Source of the DNA: Bacillus_BE sp042263505
Lineage (GTDB): Bacteria > Bacillota > Bacilli > Bacillales > Cytobacillaceae
Assembly (NCBI RefSeq): GCF_042263505.1
Contig: NZ_JBHKFI010000002.1
Span: forward strand, 124,001-188,000
Direction of reading: 5' to 3'
Length of the DNA: 64,000 bases
Position 1 is the first letter of the stretch. The number at the start of each line of letters is the position of its first letter. The notes beneath the pieces were generated by a model. That model searched no databases, had not been told where the DNA came from, and saw nothing but the letters and a program-made list of their open reading frames with translations. Shown here piece after piece: positions 1 through 8,515 of this stretch. A program made the position numbers and the translations under genes.

Positions 1-2042
1 GTGAAGATCGCGAGGGGCTTGAGCATGTTGACAGCTTACCAGGGCTTCCTCCATACTTGCGTGGCCCATATCCAACGATGTATGTCAATCGTCCATGGAC
101 AGTTAGACAATACGCTGGGTTCTCTACGGCTGAAGAAAGCAATGCCTTTTATCGCAGGAACCTTGCCATGGGTCAAAAAGGCTTATCTGTTGCTTTCGAT
201 TTAGCCACACATCGCGGCTATGATTCAGATCATCCACGTGTAGTTGGGGATGTTGGGAAAGCGGGAGTTGCGATTGATTCTATTCTGGATATGAAAACGT
301 TATTTGATGGAATCCCGCTTGATCAAATGTCTGTATCAATGACGATGAATGGGGCAGTACTGCCAATCATGGCCTTTTATATTGTCACAGCTGAAGAACA
401 GGGAGTCAGTCAGGAAAAACTTTCTGGAACCATTCAAAATGATATTTTAAAGGAATATATGGTACGGAATACGTATATTTATCCTCCAGAGATGTCTATG
501 AAGATAATTGCTGATATTTTCGAATATACATCAAAATACATGCCGAAATTTAATAGCATCAGTATTTCCGGTTATCATATGCAGGAAGCAGGAGCCCCAG
601 CAGATATTGAACTTGCTTATACATTGGCTGACGGTTTGGAATATGTAAGGACTGGTATCAGGGCAGGTATTAATATCGATTCCTTTGCACCAAGATTGTC
701 TTTCTTCTGGGCTATCGGTATGAATTATTTTATGGAAGTTTCCAAGATGCGGGCTGGAAGATATATTTGGGCAAAAATGATGAAATCCTTTGAGCCCAAG
801 AATCCAAAGGCATTAGCACTTCGTACCCATTCACAAACATCTGGCTGGAGTTTAACGGAACAAGATCCTTTTAATAATGTAATTAGAACATTAATCGAGG
901 CCCATGCAGCTGCGATGGGACATACGCAATCCCTACACACGAATGCCCTTGATGAGGCAATTGCGCTGCCAACGGATTTCTCAGCAAGAATTGCCCGTAA
1001 TACTCAGCTATATTTACAAGAAGAAACAGGAATTACCAATGTGATTGATCCTTGGGGCGGCTCCTATTACGTGGAAGCCTTAACCAACCAATTAATTGAA
1101 AGAGCCTGGAAGCATATTGAAGAAATTGAGAATCTGGGTGGTATGGCAAAGGCAATTGAAACCGGACTTCCAAAAATGCGGATTGAAGAGGCGGCAGCAA
1201 GAAGACAGGCACAAATCGATTCTGGCAAAGAAACGATCATCGGTGTTAATCGCTATCGCTTAGAACAAGAGGAAGCAATTGAAATTCTTGACATTGATAA
1301 TACAGCTGTTCGGTTAAAGCAAATTGAAAAATTAAATCAATTAAAATCCACTAGAGATGAAGAGAAAGTTCAAGCTGCTATAAAAGCAATAACAGAAGCA
1401 GCGGAATCAGGAGAAGGTAATTTGCTTGCCCTTTCTGTTCAGGCGGCAAGAGTAAGAGCTACTTTAGGCGAAATATCATCTGCAATTGAGCGTGTAGCTG
1501 GTCGTCATCAGGCAACCATTCGCTCGATCAGTGGTGTTTATAGTTCTGCATTTTCTAATGATGAAGAAATTGCTGAAGTGAAGAAAATGACGGATGAATT
1601 TTTAGAAAACGAGGGTAGAAGACCTCGGATTCTCATTGCAAAAATGGGTCAGGATGGACATGACCGAGGGGCTAAGGTGATTTCAACGGCATTTGCGGAT
1701 TTAGGTTTTGATGTGGATATCGGTCCTCTATTCCAAACTCCAGAGGAAACAGCTCTACAAGCGGTGGAAAATGATGTCCATGTTGTTGGGATGAGTTCCC
1801 TTGCTGCAGGTCATAAAACCCTTTTACCTCAATTGATTGGGGAGCTAAAGAAATTAGGACGTGAGGATATTCTTGTCGTAGTTGGCGGGGTTATTCCTGC
1901 TCAAGATTATCAATTTTTATATGATCATGGTGCAGCAGCGATATTTGGTCCAGGAACAGTAGTCCCAGTGGCTGCACAAAAGGTGGTTCGTGCTATCTAT
2001 GAAAAGCTAGGCTATGAGGAAGTGGCCGAAATACATGAATGA
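1..2042 (+). CDS. mutB: methylmalonyl-CoA mutase large (catalytic) subunit, 5' truncated
   Basis: Adenosylcobalamin-dependent isomerase that interconverts (R)-methylmalonyl-CoA and succinyl-CoA. The reading frame is open from base 3 at the window edge, and the first visible residues already match the family N-terminus (RGPYPTMY, RPWTVRQYAGFST), so the true start lies upstream. About 500 residues of TIM-barrel domain precede a C-terminal B12-binding domain with GQDGHDRGAK; the His codon at 1659 is the expected cobalt ligand (DxHxxG). The last 8 bases overlap meaB, indicating translational coupling. The small subunit mutA is expected just outside the window. With mce and mmdA downstream it completes propionyl-CoA catabolism. 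Confidence 0.97.
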   Translation, partial: EDREGLEHVDSLPGLPPYLRGPYPTMYVNRPWTVRQYAGFSTAEESNAFYRRNLAMGQKGLSVAFDLATHRGYDSDHPRVVGDVGKAGVAIDSILDMKTLFDGIPLDQMSVSMTMNGAVLPIMAFYIVTAEEQGVSQEKLSGTIQNDILKEYMVRNTYIYPPEMSMKIIADIFEYTSKYMPKFNSISISGYHMQEAGAPADIELAYTLADGLEYVRTGIRAGINIDSFAPRLSFFWAIGMNYFMEVSKMRAGRYIWAKMMKSFEPKNPKALALRTHSQTSGWSLTEQDPFNNVIRTLIEAHAAAMGHTQSLHTNALDEAIALPTDFSARIARNTQLYLQEETGITNVIDPWGGSYYVEALTNQLIERAWKHIEEIENLGGMAKAIETGLPKMRIEEAAARRQAQIDSGKETIIGVNRYRLEQEEAIEILDIDNTAVRLKQIEKLNQLKSTRDEEKVQAAIKAITEAAESGEGNLLALSVQAARVRATLGEISSAIERVAGRHQATIRSISGVYSSAFSNDEEIAEVKKMTDEFLENEGRRPRILIAKMGQDGHDRGAKVISTAFADLGFDVDIGPLFQTPEETALQAVENDVHVVGMSSLAAGHKTLLPQLIGELKKLGREDILVVVGGVIPAQDYQFLYDHGAAAIFGPGTVVPVAAQKVVRAIYEKLGYEEVAEIHE

Positions 2043-3165
2043 TGATAAAAAGCCTGAATGGAGTGATCCAGAGCATCCTGAATCTTTTTCAACGGTGATC
2101 AAAAAAGGGGTCATCCGCAAAGAGGAAGCCGTGGAAATCAAAAAAACATCCCGTTTTCAAAAAAGATCGAAGAATGATCCAACGATTGAGGAGTTATATA
2201 AGGGAGTTCTCACCGGCGATCGAAGTGTAATTGCACGAGCTATCACTTTAATTGAAAGTAATGCTGAGCACCATTTTAAGAAATCACAAGAATTGCTGCA
2301 AAGATTATTGCCACACTCCGGATCTTCTATTCGCATTGGCATAACCGGTGTCCCTGGAGCAGGAAAAAGCACTTTTATCGAGGCCTTTGGCATGTTTCTC
2401 TGCAACTTGGGATTAAAGGTAGCCGTGCTAGCGATTGATCCGAGTTCCAGTATTAGTGGAGGGAGTATTCTCGGGGATAAAACGAGAATGGAACAATTGG
2501 CACGGAATCCGAGAGCTTATATTCGTCCATCCCCATCTGGGGGAAAGCTTGGTGGGGTTCATCGAAAAACAAGGGAAACGATGCTTGTTTGCGAGGCGGC
2601 AGGGTTTGATGTAATACTCATCGAAACAGTTGGAGTTGGTCAGAGTGAAGTGATCGTTAGAAATATGGTCGACTTTTTCATGCTTCTGGTTTTGACTGGT
2701 GCGGGAGATGAATTGCAGGGAATGAAGAAGGGAATCATGGAAATCGCTGATACGATCATTGTGAATAAGGCTGATGGTGACAATAAAATCAATGCCCTGA
2801 AAACAAAAGAAGAGTATAATCGCATTTTACATTTCCTTCAGCCGGCAACAAAAGGCTGGGTTACGAAAGCCCACGCCTGTTCATCCCTTGCACAAGTTGG
2901 TATTGAAGAAATTTGGAACATGATTCGAACGTTTGAAGAGAGCACAAAAGAAAATGGCGTTTTTTATGACAGAAGAAGAGAACAGACGAAAGATTGGATT
3001 TATGCCATGATTATGGATCAGCTTCAGGTTAGTTTTTTTCAAAATCCTGAAGTGAAGCTGCTTCTGCCAAAGATGGAAAATGAAGTGATTTGTGGTGATC
3101 GCACCGTAACCTCCGCGGTTGAAAATTTATTTAAGGTTTTTTATCGGAATTTAAAAATGGACTAG
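2035..3165 (+). CDS. meaB: methylmalonyl-CoA mutase-associated GTPase MeaB
   Basis: G3E-family P-loop GTPase (ArgK/MeaB) that loads and protects the B12 cofactor of methylmalonyl-CoA mutase. Walker A GVPGAGKST lies at residues 105-113, followed by an SSSISGGSILGDKTRM segment, a switch region ETVGVGQSE and the guanine-specificity motif NKAD. I place the start at ATG 2035, which overlaps the mutB stop by 8 bases; an in-frame ATG at 2014 lies deeper inside mutB and has no better ribosome site. At about 376 residues it is somewhat longer than many MeaB proteins because of a charged N-terminal extension of roughly 50 residues. An intrinsic terminator follows 20 bases after the stop. Confidence 0.95.
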   Translation: MNDDKKPEWSDPEHPESFSTVIKKGVIRKEEAVEIKKTSRFQKRSKNDPTIEELYKGVLTGDRSVIARAITLIESNAEHHFKKSQELLQRLLPHSGSSIRIGITGVPGAGKSTFIEAFGMFLCNLGLKVAVLAIDPSSSISGGSILGDKTRMEQLARNPRAYIRPSPSGGKLGGVHRKTRETMLVCEAAGFDVILIETVGVGQSEVIVRNMVDFFMLLVLTGAGDELQGMKKGIMEIADTIIVNKADGDNKINALKTKEEYNRILHFLQPATKGWVTKAHACSSLAQVGIEEIWNMIRTFEESTKENGVFYDRRREQTKDWIYAMIMDQLQVSFFQNPEVKLLLPKMENEVICGDRTVTSAVENLFKVFYRNLKMD

Positions 3166-3184
3166 AATAAGTCACTGTTCTGGA

Positions 3185-3213
3185 AAGAAGCTGACAAATG
3201 TCAGCTTCTTTTT
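3185..3213 (+). terminator. intrinsic terminator of mutB-meaB
   Basis: A 12-bp perfect stem (AAGAAGCTGACA with TGTCAGCTTCTT, loop AA) is followed by a run of T. It ends the mutase operon. Repeat family R2 copy A begins at the end of its T-tract. Confidence 0.9.
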
Positions 3214-3405
3214 AATACTTAAAGGAAGCATAAATTGGCAGCAATGATGAAAATTCGACGTAGAAGCCAATTTTAGGAATTAAGTATAAGTGCACAAAGG
3301 GAGGCTTCCGAGAGACGCTTCGCAGCCGAAAAAAGCGCTTTTCTTTTTTCGGTGAACTACGCCTAATCTTCGCCTGAAGGCTCGCCAATCGGCGAGTTTT
3401 CTTTA
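3214..3405 (+). repeat. dispersed repeat R2, copy A
   Basis: About 192 bp that recur in inverted orientation at 52166-52357 with roughly 90% identity by eye. It carries internal hairpins: CCGAAAAAA paired with TTTTTTCGG near 3328-3353, and at its right end CTCGCC-AATC-GGCGAG followed by TTTTCTTT, which looks like an intrinsic terminator. No protein-coding signal. Its left end sits at the T-tract of the meaB terminator. Family identity is unknown to me. Confidence 0.85.
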
Positions 3406-3535
3406 AATGAAATTTAGATATTGGAATGCTTTGAAGAGTGAAAATGATATTTGTAAGGTTGTAATGTTTGAAATAAAGTCGGCTTTATTGCTATTATAAT
3501 CGTATAGTGAATACAAAAATAAGGAGCGGGTTCTC

Positions 3536-3973
3536 ATGAATATGGATTTCAATCTATTTATGAATGATGTCGTGCGTCAGGCTAGACAAGAAATTGTTTC
3601 AGCAGGTTATCAGGAATTAAAAACCGTTGATGAAGTTGATGAAGCATTAAATAAAAAAGGAACTACCTTGGTTATGGTCAATTCTGTATGTGGATGTGCA
3701 GGTGGAATTGCAAGACCTGCCGCAGCACATTCACTTCATTATGATAAAAGACCGGATCATTTAGTAACGGTTTTTGCGGGTCAAGATAAGGAAGCAACTG
3801 AAAAGGCACGCAATTATTTTACAGGTTTTCCACCTTCTTCCCCTTCCTTTGCCCTTCTTAAGGATGGTAAGCTTTGCAGAATGATTGAACGTCATGAAAT
3901 AGAAGGACATGAACCAATGGAAGTGGTTCAGAAACTACAAACTTCATTTGAAGAGTATTGCGAAGAAGTATAA
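3536..3973 (+). CDS. brxB: bacilliredoxin BrxB (YqiW family)
   Basis: Cytoplasmic thiol-disulfide oxidoreductase of the BrxA/BrxB family, which removes bacillithiol from S-bacillithiolated proteins. The thioredoxin-like fold carries the diagnostic CGC active site in NSVCGCAGG (about residues 52-54). At 145 residues the length is typical. A GGAGCGG ribosome site precedes ATG 3536; a second ATG two codons later is possible. It stands alone between repeat R2 and the art operon, as yqiW precedes yqiXYZ in B. subtilis. A terminator follows. Confidence 0.95.
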   Translation: MNMDFNLFMNDVVRQARQEIVSAGYQELKTVDEVDEALNKKGTTLVMVNSVCGCAGGIARPAAAHSLHYDKRPDHLVTVFAGQDKEATEKARNYFTGFPPSSPSFALLKDGKLCRMIERHEIEGHEPMEVVQKLQTSFEEYCEEV

Positions 3974-3996
3974 CCATGAATGATAAGTAGCTAAAG

Positions 3997-4020
3997 CTCC
4001 GAGAAATCGGAGTTTTTTTT
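3997..4020 (+). terminator. intrinsic terminator after brxB
   Basis: CTCCGA-GAAA-TCGGAG stem-loop (3997-4012) followed by eight T residues. Confidence 0.88.
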
Positions 4021-4071
4021 ATGCAAAAATTTAATAGAATAATAAATCGATATTTATAAATAATAATTTTA

Positions 4072-4099
4072 TTGCATAAAAATTAATTTGTGTTAAAAT
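4072..4099 (+). promoter_or_regulatory. candidate artP promoter overlapped by an ARG-box-like operator
   Basis: TTGCAT (4072-4077), a 16-bp spacer and TAAAAT (4094-4099) fit a sigma-A promoter. The segment TGCATAAAAATTAA from 4073 resembles the AhrC/ArgR half-site pattern TGNATWWWWATNCA, which would suit arginine repression of artPQR. The operator call is inference from one imperfect match in AT-rich DNA. Confidence 0.5.
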
Positions 4100-4222
4100 A
4101 CAAATTGTTATTTCATTTATTAATCGCTCGATTTATTTATTATTTATTTGTATAAAATATGATTATATACTCAGTTCGATTAATAAAATAAATTTTCTGA
4201 TAATTATAGGAGGAAAATAAAT

Positions 4223-5005
4223 ATGAAAAAAGTATTATCGATGGTTTCTATGACCATCCTTTTAGTTGGGTTGTTAGCAGCGTGTGGAACAGGTGACAAG
4301 AATCAATCAAATGGTGCTAAAGATAATCATTCTAAAGTTTTAACAATGGGTACATCCGCTGATTATGCTCCATTTGAATATGTCGATACTGAAAAAAGTG
4401 ATGAAATTATTGGATTCGATGTGGATATTGCTAAAGCAATAGGTAAGAAACTTGGCTACACCATTCAAGTGAAAGATATGGACTTTAGCGGATTAATTCC
4501 CGCTCTTCAAGCTAGTCAGGTTGATTTTGTGCTTGCGGGGATGACACCAACGGAAGAAAGAAAAAAGAATGTTGATTTTTCTGATCTCTACTATCAAGCA
4601 AAAAATTTGATTGTGACAAAAAAGGATAGCAAAGTAAAAACAGTTGAAGATTTAAAAGGAAAGACAGTTGGTGTTCAACTAGCTTCTATTCAAGAAGGGG
4701 TAGCGAAGGATTTAAAGAAAGACATCAATCTTAAGGTGGAAAATCGGAATCGAATTCCTGAATTGATTCAAGAAATAAAATCTGGCCGTTTTGATGCAAT
4801 TATTATTGAAGATACAGTCGCGAAGGAATACTTCAAAAAGAATCCTGATCTTGCTGGGTTCACATTAAAGGGATCAGAAGAAGCAGGGAATGCGATTGCC
4901 TTTCCAAAGAATAGTAAATTGACGAAGGATTTCAATCAGGCATTAAATGAAATGAAGGAAAATGGTGAAATAGATAAGCTGATTGTGAAATGGTTTAACA
5001 AATAA
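4223..5005 (+). CDS. artP: amino acid (arginine-type) ABC transporter substrate-binding lipoprotein
   Basis: Extracellular lipoprotein that captures polar amino acids, by synteny with B. subtilis YqiX/ArtP high-affinity arginine uptake. A lipoprotein signal peptide ends in LLAAC, with Cys21 as the lipidation site. The mature part is a family 3 solute-binding protein (SADYAPFEY near the start, GFDVDIAKAIGKKLGY, GMTPTEERKKNVDFS, EDTVAKEY). 260 residues is a normal length. AGGAGG precedes the ATG. A 176-base gap with a long inverted repeat separates it from the permease gene. Exact substrate cannot be read from sequence alone. Confidence 0.93.
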   Translation: MKKVLSMVSMTILLVGLLAACGTGDKNQSNGAKDNHSKVLTMGTSADYAPFEYVDTEKSDEIIGFDVDIAKAIGKKLGYTIQVKDMDFSGLIPALQASQVDFVLAGMTPTEERKKNVDFSDLYYQAKNLIVTKKDSKVKTVEDLKGKTVGVQLASIQEGVAKDLKKDINLKVENRNRIPELIQEIKSGRFDAIIIEDTVAKEYFKKNPDLAGFTLKGSEEAGNAIAFPKNSKLTKDFNQALNEMKENGEIDKLIVKWFNK

Positions 5006-5015
5006 AAAGTGAAAA

Positions 5016-5130
5016 CTGACTAGTGATGGCGAAAATAATACGAGGATAGCTCTGAAAAAGGTTGAAAGTTTAATCTGGATGAAACGAGGATTAACACCAT
5101 TTTCAAAAGAGCTGCCTCGTTTTCCACTAA
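5016..5130 (+). other. long imperfect inverted repeat between artP and artQ
   Basis: The arm at about 5022-5058 (AGTG, GAAAA, CGAGG, TAGCTCT, GAAAA blocks in order) is mirrored at 5100-5127 (TTTTC, AGAGCT, CCTCG, TTTTC, CACT). The RNA would form a multi-segment hairpin of about 100 nt. There is no long T-tract directly after it, so a processing or stabilising element that raises binding-protein mRNA over permease mRNA is more likely than a strong terminator. Confidence 0.6.
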
Positions 5131-5181
5131 TGGTCTTTCTTATCCGTTTTCTTTTCTAATATATCGTGAGGAGGTTCATGT

Positions 5182-5841
5182 ATGAATCTAGATTTTACGC
5201 CTATCCTCCCATCGGTTCCCTATATCTTAAAAGGGATTGGTGTGACTCTACAAATTGTCATTATTGCTGGGTTAATAGGATTTGTTCTAAGTATTCTACT
5301 GGCATTATTAAAAATTAGTAATATTAAAGTTTTAGGTTGGTTTGCCGATCTTTATACATCCGTTTTTCGCGGAACACCTTTAGTCTTGCAGCTTATGCTG
5401 ATTTATTTTGGTTCTCCCCAAATCTTCGGTTATCAAATTGAACCATACAATGCTGCCATTCTTTCATTTGGATTGAATTCAGGGGCCTATATTTCTGAAA
5501 TTATCAGGGCTGGGATATTAGCTGTTGATAAAGGGCAAAGTGAAGCTGCCTTGGCATTGGGGGTTCCATATCGGAATATGATGTGGAATATTATTTTACC
5601 CCAGGCAATGAAAAATATTTTACCTGCTCTTATGAATGAATTTATTTCATTAACAAAGGAATCTGCTATTGTCACGACAATCGGTGTTACGGATATTATG
5701 CGCCGTGCCTATATTGTCGGTGGAGACAAGTTCTCCTTCTTTGAGCCACTGTTAATTGCTGGGCTCATTTATTATTTAATGGTTATCTCCTTAACATTCA
5801 TTGGAAAAGCAGTTGAAAGGAGAATGAGACGCAGTGATTAA
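5182..5841 (+). CDS. artQ: amino acid ABC transporter permease
   Basis: Membrane subunit of the polar amino acid (His/Glu/Gln/Arg/opine) ABC importer family, with several hydrophobic segments over 219 residues. The EAA-type loop that docks the ATPase is visible as SEAALALGVPYRNMMWNIILPQA. AGGAGG lies before ATG 5182. The end overlaps the GTG start of artR by 8 bases, so permease and ATPase are translationally coupled. Position matches yqiY in B. subtilis. Confidence 0.93.
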   Translation: MNLDFTPILPSVPYILKGIGVTLQIVIIAGLIGFVLSILLALLKISNIKVLGWFADLYTSVFRGTPLVLQLMLIYFGSPQIFGYQIEPYNAAILSFGLNSGAYISEIIRAGILAVDKGQSEAALALGVPYRNMMWNIILPQAMKNILPALMNEFISLTKESAIVTTIGVTDIMRRAYIVGGDKFSFFEPLLIAGLIYYLMVISLTFIGKAVERRMRRSD

Positions 5842-6556
5842 GGTAGAAAATTTGCATAAATCCTATGGAAAGCTTGAAGTATTGCAGGGAATAACGACTT
5901 CTATCGCAGAAGGTGAGGTTGTTGCTATTATTGGACCATCGGGATCAGGAAAGTCGACCTTTTTAAGATGTATAAATTTACTTGAAGCACCAACAAGTGG
6001 TAAAATTTGGATTGGAGATCAAGAAATTACCGATAAAAAAACAAATATTATGAAGGTTCGCCAAAATGTGGGAATGGTTTTTCAGCACTTTCATTTATTT
6101 CCCCATAAAACCGTCCTCCAAAATTTAACGTACGCGCCGATGAAGGTAAAAGGATTTTCAAAAACAGAGGCTGAGAAAAGTGCGCTAAAATTGTTGGAAA
6201 CAGTGGGTTTATCTTCGAAGGCATCAGAATATCCGAATCGCTTATCTGGTGGACAAAAGCAGCGTGTGGCTATTGCAAGGGCATTAGCCATGCAGCCGAA
6301 AGTCATGTTATTTGATGAACCAACCTCAGCGCTTGACCCAGAAATGGTAAAGGAAGTGCTTGAAGTTATGAAATCATTAGCACATACCGGGATGACAATG
6401 GCGATTGTTACTCATGAAATGGGCTTTGCAAAGGAAGTAGCAGATCGGGTTCTCTTTTTGGATGGTGGCGTTTTACTTGAGGATACGGAACCTAATGAAT
6501 TTTTTACACAGCCAAAAAGCAAAAGAGCACAAGAATTCTTGCAAAAAATGCTTTAA
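5834..6556 (+). CDS. artR: amino acid ABC transporter ATP-binding protein
   Basis: Cytoplasmic ATPase powering ArtPQ. Walker A GPSGSGKST is at residues 34-42, ABC signature LSGGQKQR begins at 137, Walker B VMLFDEP begins at 157, and the switch His is in VTHEMGFA. The 240-residue length and QHFHLFPHKT Q-loop region are typical of the PAAT family. GTG at 5834 is chosen because it overlaps the permease stop and is preceded by AAAGGAG. A terminator follows 14 bases after the stop. Confidence 0.95.
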   Translation: MIKVENLHKSYGKLEVLQGITTSIAEGEVVAIIGPSGSGKSTFLRCINLLEAPTSGKIWIGDQEITDKKTNIMKVRQNVGMVFQHFHLFPHKTVLQNLTYAPMKVKGFSKTEAEKSALKLLETVGLSSKASEYPNRLSGGQKQRVAIARALAMQPKVMLFDEPTSALDPEMVKEVLEVMKSLAHTGMTMAIVTHEMGFAKEVADRVLFLDGGVLLEDTEPNEFFTQPKSKRAQEFLQKML

Positions 6557-6570
6557 TAAGGATATTCTAT

Positions 6571-6607
6571 GAGAAGATGATGCAGAGATCATCTTCTCAA
6601 TTTTTTT
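6571..6607 (+). terminator. intrinsic terminator of artPQR
   Basis: GAGAAGATGAT (6571-6581) pairs with ATCATCTTCTC (6588-6598), followed by AATTTTTTT. Confidence 0.88.
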
Positions 6608-6653
6608 CTGAAAGATGAAGGCAGTAATAAATTGGACGAGGAGACACTAGGAT

Positions 6654-7646
6654 ATGAGATTTAAAATCGGCTATCGTACGATTAAAACAGCACTAGGAAT
6701 GACGATTTCGATCATGCTTGCACAATTACTGGGTTTACATAATTTTGCTTCAGCAGGAATACTGACCGTTTTATGTATTAAAGTTACAAAGCTGAAGTCG
6801 ATTCGGGCTTCCTGGGATCGGATTTTGGCTTGTATCATTGCGATGATATTTTCATCGGTCTTTTTTGAATTATTTGGCTATCATCCTGTTGTGATTGGTC
6901 TTATGATCTTATTTTTCATTCCGACTGTTGTGATGTTTCGGGCAAGTGAGGGCATTGTATCTAGTACAGTCATTATCATTCATCTTTTTATGGCCCGACA
7001 TGTAACTTTAGACTTACTTGTCAATGAATTAGGAATTATTTTTATTGGGATTGGCGTCGCATTAATTATGAATCTTTACATTCCAAGCCTAGATAATAAG
7101 CTTAAGGATCATCAACGGAAAATTGAACAGAACTTCAAAAAGATATTTGATGAGATTGTCCTTTATTTAAGAACGCACGACAGTAGCTGGGGTGGAAGGG
7201 AAATTACTGAAACATCCAAATTGATCGATGAAGCCCGCCAACTTGCATTTCTAGATATTGAGAATCATTTTTTACGAAATGAAAATTTTTATTACCAGTA
7301 TTTTAAAATGCGCGATAAGCAGTTTGAAATCATTGAAAGAGTGCTGCCGATTGTGACTTCTCTATCACTTGAAGTAGAGCAGGCAAAGATGATTGCAGAT
7401 TTTCTTGAAGAGCTCTCAGAACATATTCATCCTGGAAACACCGCCATCATTTATTTAGATAAAATTCAAAGAATGCGTGTAGAATTTCAAAACATGGATT
7501 TACCAGTAACAAGGGAGGAATTTGAAACAAGAGCTGCCTTGCTTCATTTTGTGGGAGAAATGGAGGAATATTTAATTATTAAAAGTAATTTTTACCGTAT
7601 AGATCATGATAAAAAAGGGAAGCTAAAGGCGATATTGGGGTTATAA
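6654..7646 (+). CDS. yqjA: aromatic acid exporter-like membrane protein YqjA
   Basis: The N-terminal ~140 residues hold four to five hydrophobic segments of the ArAE_1/DUF939 type (KTALGMTISIMLAQLLGL, FIPTVVMFRASEGIVSS). The C-terminal ~190 residues are soluble and helical, matching the YqjA C-terminal domain that follows in this family. 330 residues is close to B. subtilis YqjA, and the gene sits in the same place directly after the art operon. The transported substrate is unknown; exporter function is family inference. GAGGAGACACTAGG precedes the ATG. Confidence 0.88.
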   Translation: MRFKIGYRTIKTALGMTISIMLAQLLGLHNFASAGILTVLCIKVTKLKSIRASWDRILACIIAMIFSSVFFELFGYHPVVIGLMILFFIPTVVMFRASEGIVSSTVIIIHLFMARHVTLDLLVNELGIIFIGIGVALIMNLYIPSLDNKLKDHQRKIEQNFKKIFDEIVLYLRTHDSSWGGREITETSKLIDEARQLAFLDIENHFLRNENFYYQYFKMRDKQFEIIERVLPIVTSLSLEVEQAKMIADFLEELSEHIHPGNTAIIYLDKIQRMRVEFQNMDLPVTREEFETRAALLHFVGEMEEYLIIKSNFYRIDHDKKGKLKAILGL

Positions 7647-7686
7647 AAGGTGAACTTGTAAAAAATGTATAGAGTTGAGTATAAAT

Positions 7687-7726
7687 AAAAAGCCTTAAGC
7701 ATCAATATAAATGCTTAAGGCTTTTA
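7687..7726. terminator. bidirectional terminator between yqjA and prli42
   Basis: AGCCTTAAGCAT (7691-7702) pairs with ATGCTTAAGGCT (7711-7722), with A-run on the left and T-run on the right. It can end yqjA on the + strand and prli42 on the - strand. Confidence 0.88.
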
Positions 7727-7748
7727 TTTTGCTGTCCATGTTCTCATT

Positions 7749-7844
7749 TTAAAGAAAAGCTGTTATTCCAATTAAAAGGGTGGAAGCAAGCATGGCAAAA
7801 AGCATTAAATAAACAAAAACCTTTCTTGTTTTCTTATTTCTCAA
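7749..7844 (-). CDS. prli42: stressosome-associated membrane miniprotein Prli42-like
   Basis: A 31-residue protein beginning M-R-N-K-K-T-R-K and continuing as one hydrophobic helix (VFVYLMLFAMLASTLL). This basic N-terminus plus single membrane span is the pattern of Listeria Prli42, which anchors the stressosome protein RsbR to the membrane. It starts with TTG at 7844 behind a very strong AAAGGAGG site. Its position next to yqjA agrees with its usual place in Bacillaceae as I recall it. It converges with yqjA at a shared terminator. Function here is inferred from homology. Confidence 0.85.
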   Translation of the reverse strand: MRNKKTRKVFVYLMLFAMLASTLLIGITAFL

Positions 7845-8092
7845 GGTGCATCCTCCTTTTTCTTTATATCATTATTTTACAAGGAAAATCATTTAAGGAC
7901 AACTGCATGAATTTTGCAGGAATTCATCGAATATTATCGAAAATTTTAAATATGAAGAAAATTTTAAGTTCGTATTTTTCATTTTATGATATATTAATAG
8001 ATGTCAGATTAGTTCGATTATTATTGTTTTTCATGAATACCAATGGTAAAAAGCTATTTATTTACGAAAATAATAAGAAAGGTGTGGGAGAG

Positions 8093-8515
8093 TTGATAAA
8101 AAAAATAGATCATATCGGCATTGCGGTCAAATCATTAGAGGAAACATTACCATTCTATACCAATGTATTGAAGCTCCCTCTATTGGGCATTGAAGAAGTG
8201 GAAAGCGAAAAATTAAAGGTTGCCTTTCTTAAAATTGGAGATGCAAAGCTTGAGCTATTAGAACCGACTAGCGCTGAAAGTACAATCGCAAAATTCCTTG
8301 AAAAAAGGGGACAAGGTATTCATCATGTTGCGTTAGGAGTCGATTCCATTCAGGATCGAATTAAAGAAATAAAGGCAAAGGGTATTCGAATGATTCAGGA
8401 AGAACCAAAAATTGGAGCTGGGGGAGCTCTAGTTGCCTTCATGCATCCTAAGTCAACTGAAAGCGTTTTATTTGAACTTTGTGAAAAAAAGGGAGAGGGA
8501 GAGAAACATGATTGA
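8093..8515 (+). CDS. mce: methylmalonyl-CoA epimerase
   Basis: Vicinal-oxygen-chelate (glyoxalase) fold enzyme that converts (S)- to (R)-methylmalonyl-CoA. Two beta-alpha-beta-beta-beta modules carry the metal ligands: HIGIAV near residue 7, KLELLEP, GIHHVAL and VLFELCE. I choose TTG 8093 (protein MIKKIDHIGIAV, 140 residues) because it matches family N-termini and has AAAGGTG upstream; the frame is open further upstream but that region does not look coding. The stop overlaps the mmdA start by 8 bases. It is equivalent to yqjC of B. subtilis. Confidence 0.93.
   Translation: MIKKIDHIGIAVKSLEETLPFYTNVLKLPLLGIEEVESEKLKVAFLKIGDAKLELLEPTSAESTIAKFLEKRGQGIHHVALGVDSIQDRIKEIKAKGIRMIQEEPKIGAGGALVAFMHPKSTESVLFELCEKKGEGEKHD

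Noticed and set aside
8433..8507. N-terminal extension of mmdA from ATG 8433
   Set aside because: Lies inside mce; ATG 8508 has a strong ribosome site and gives the family N-terminus.
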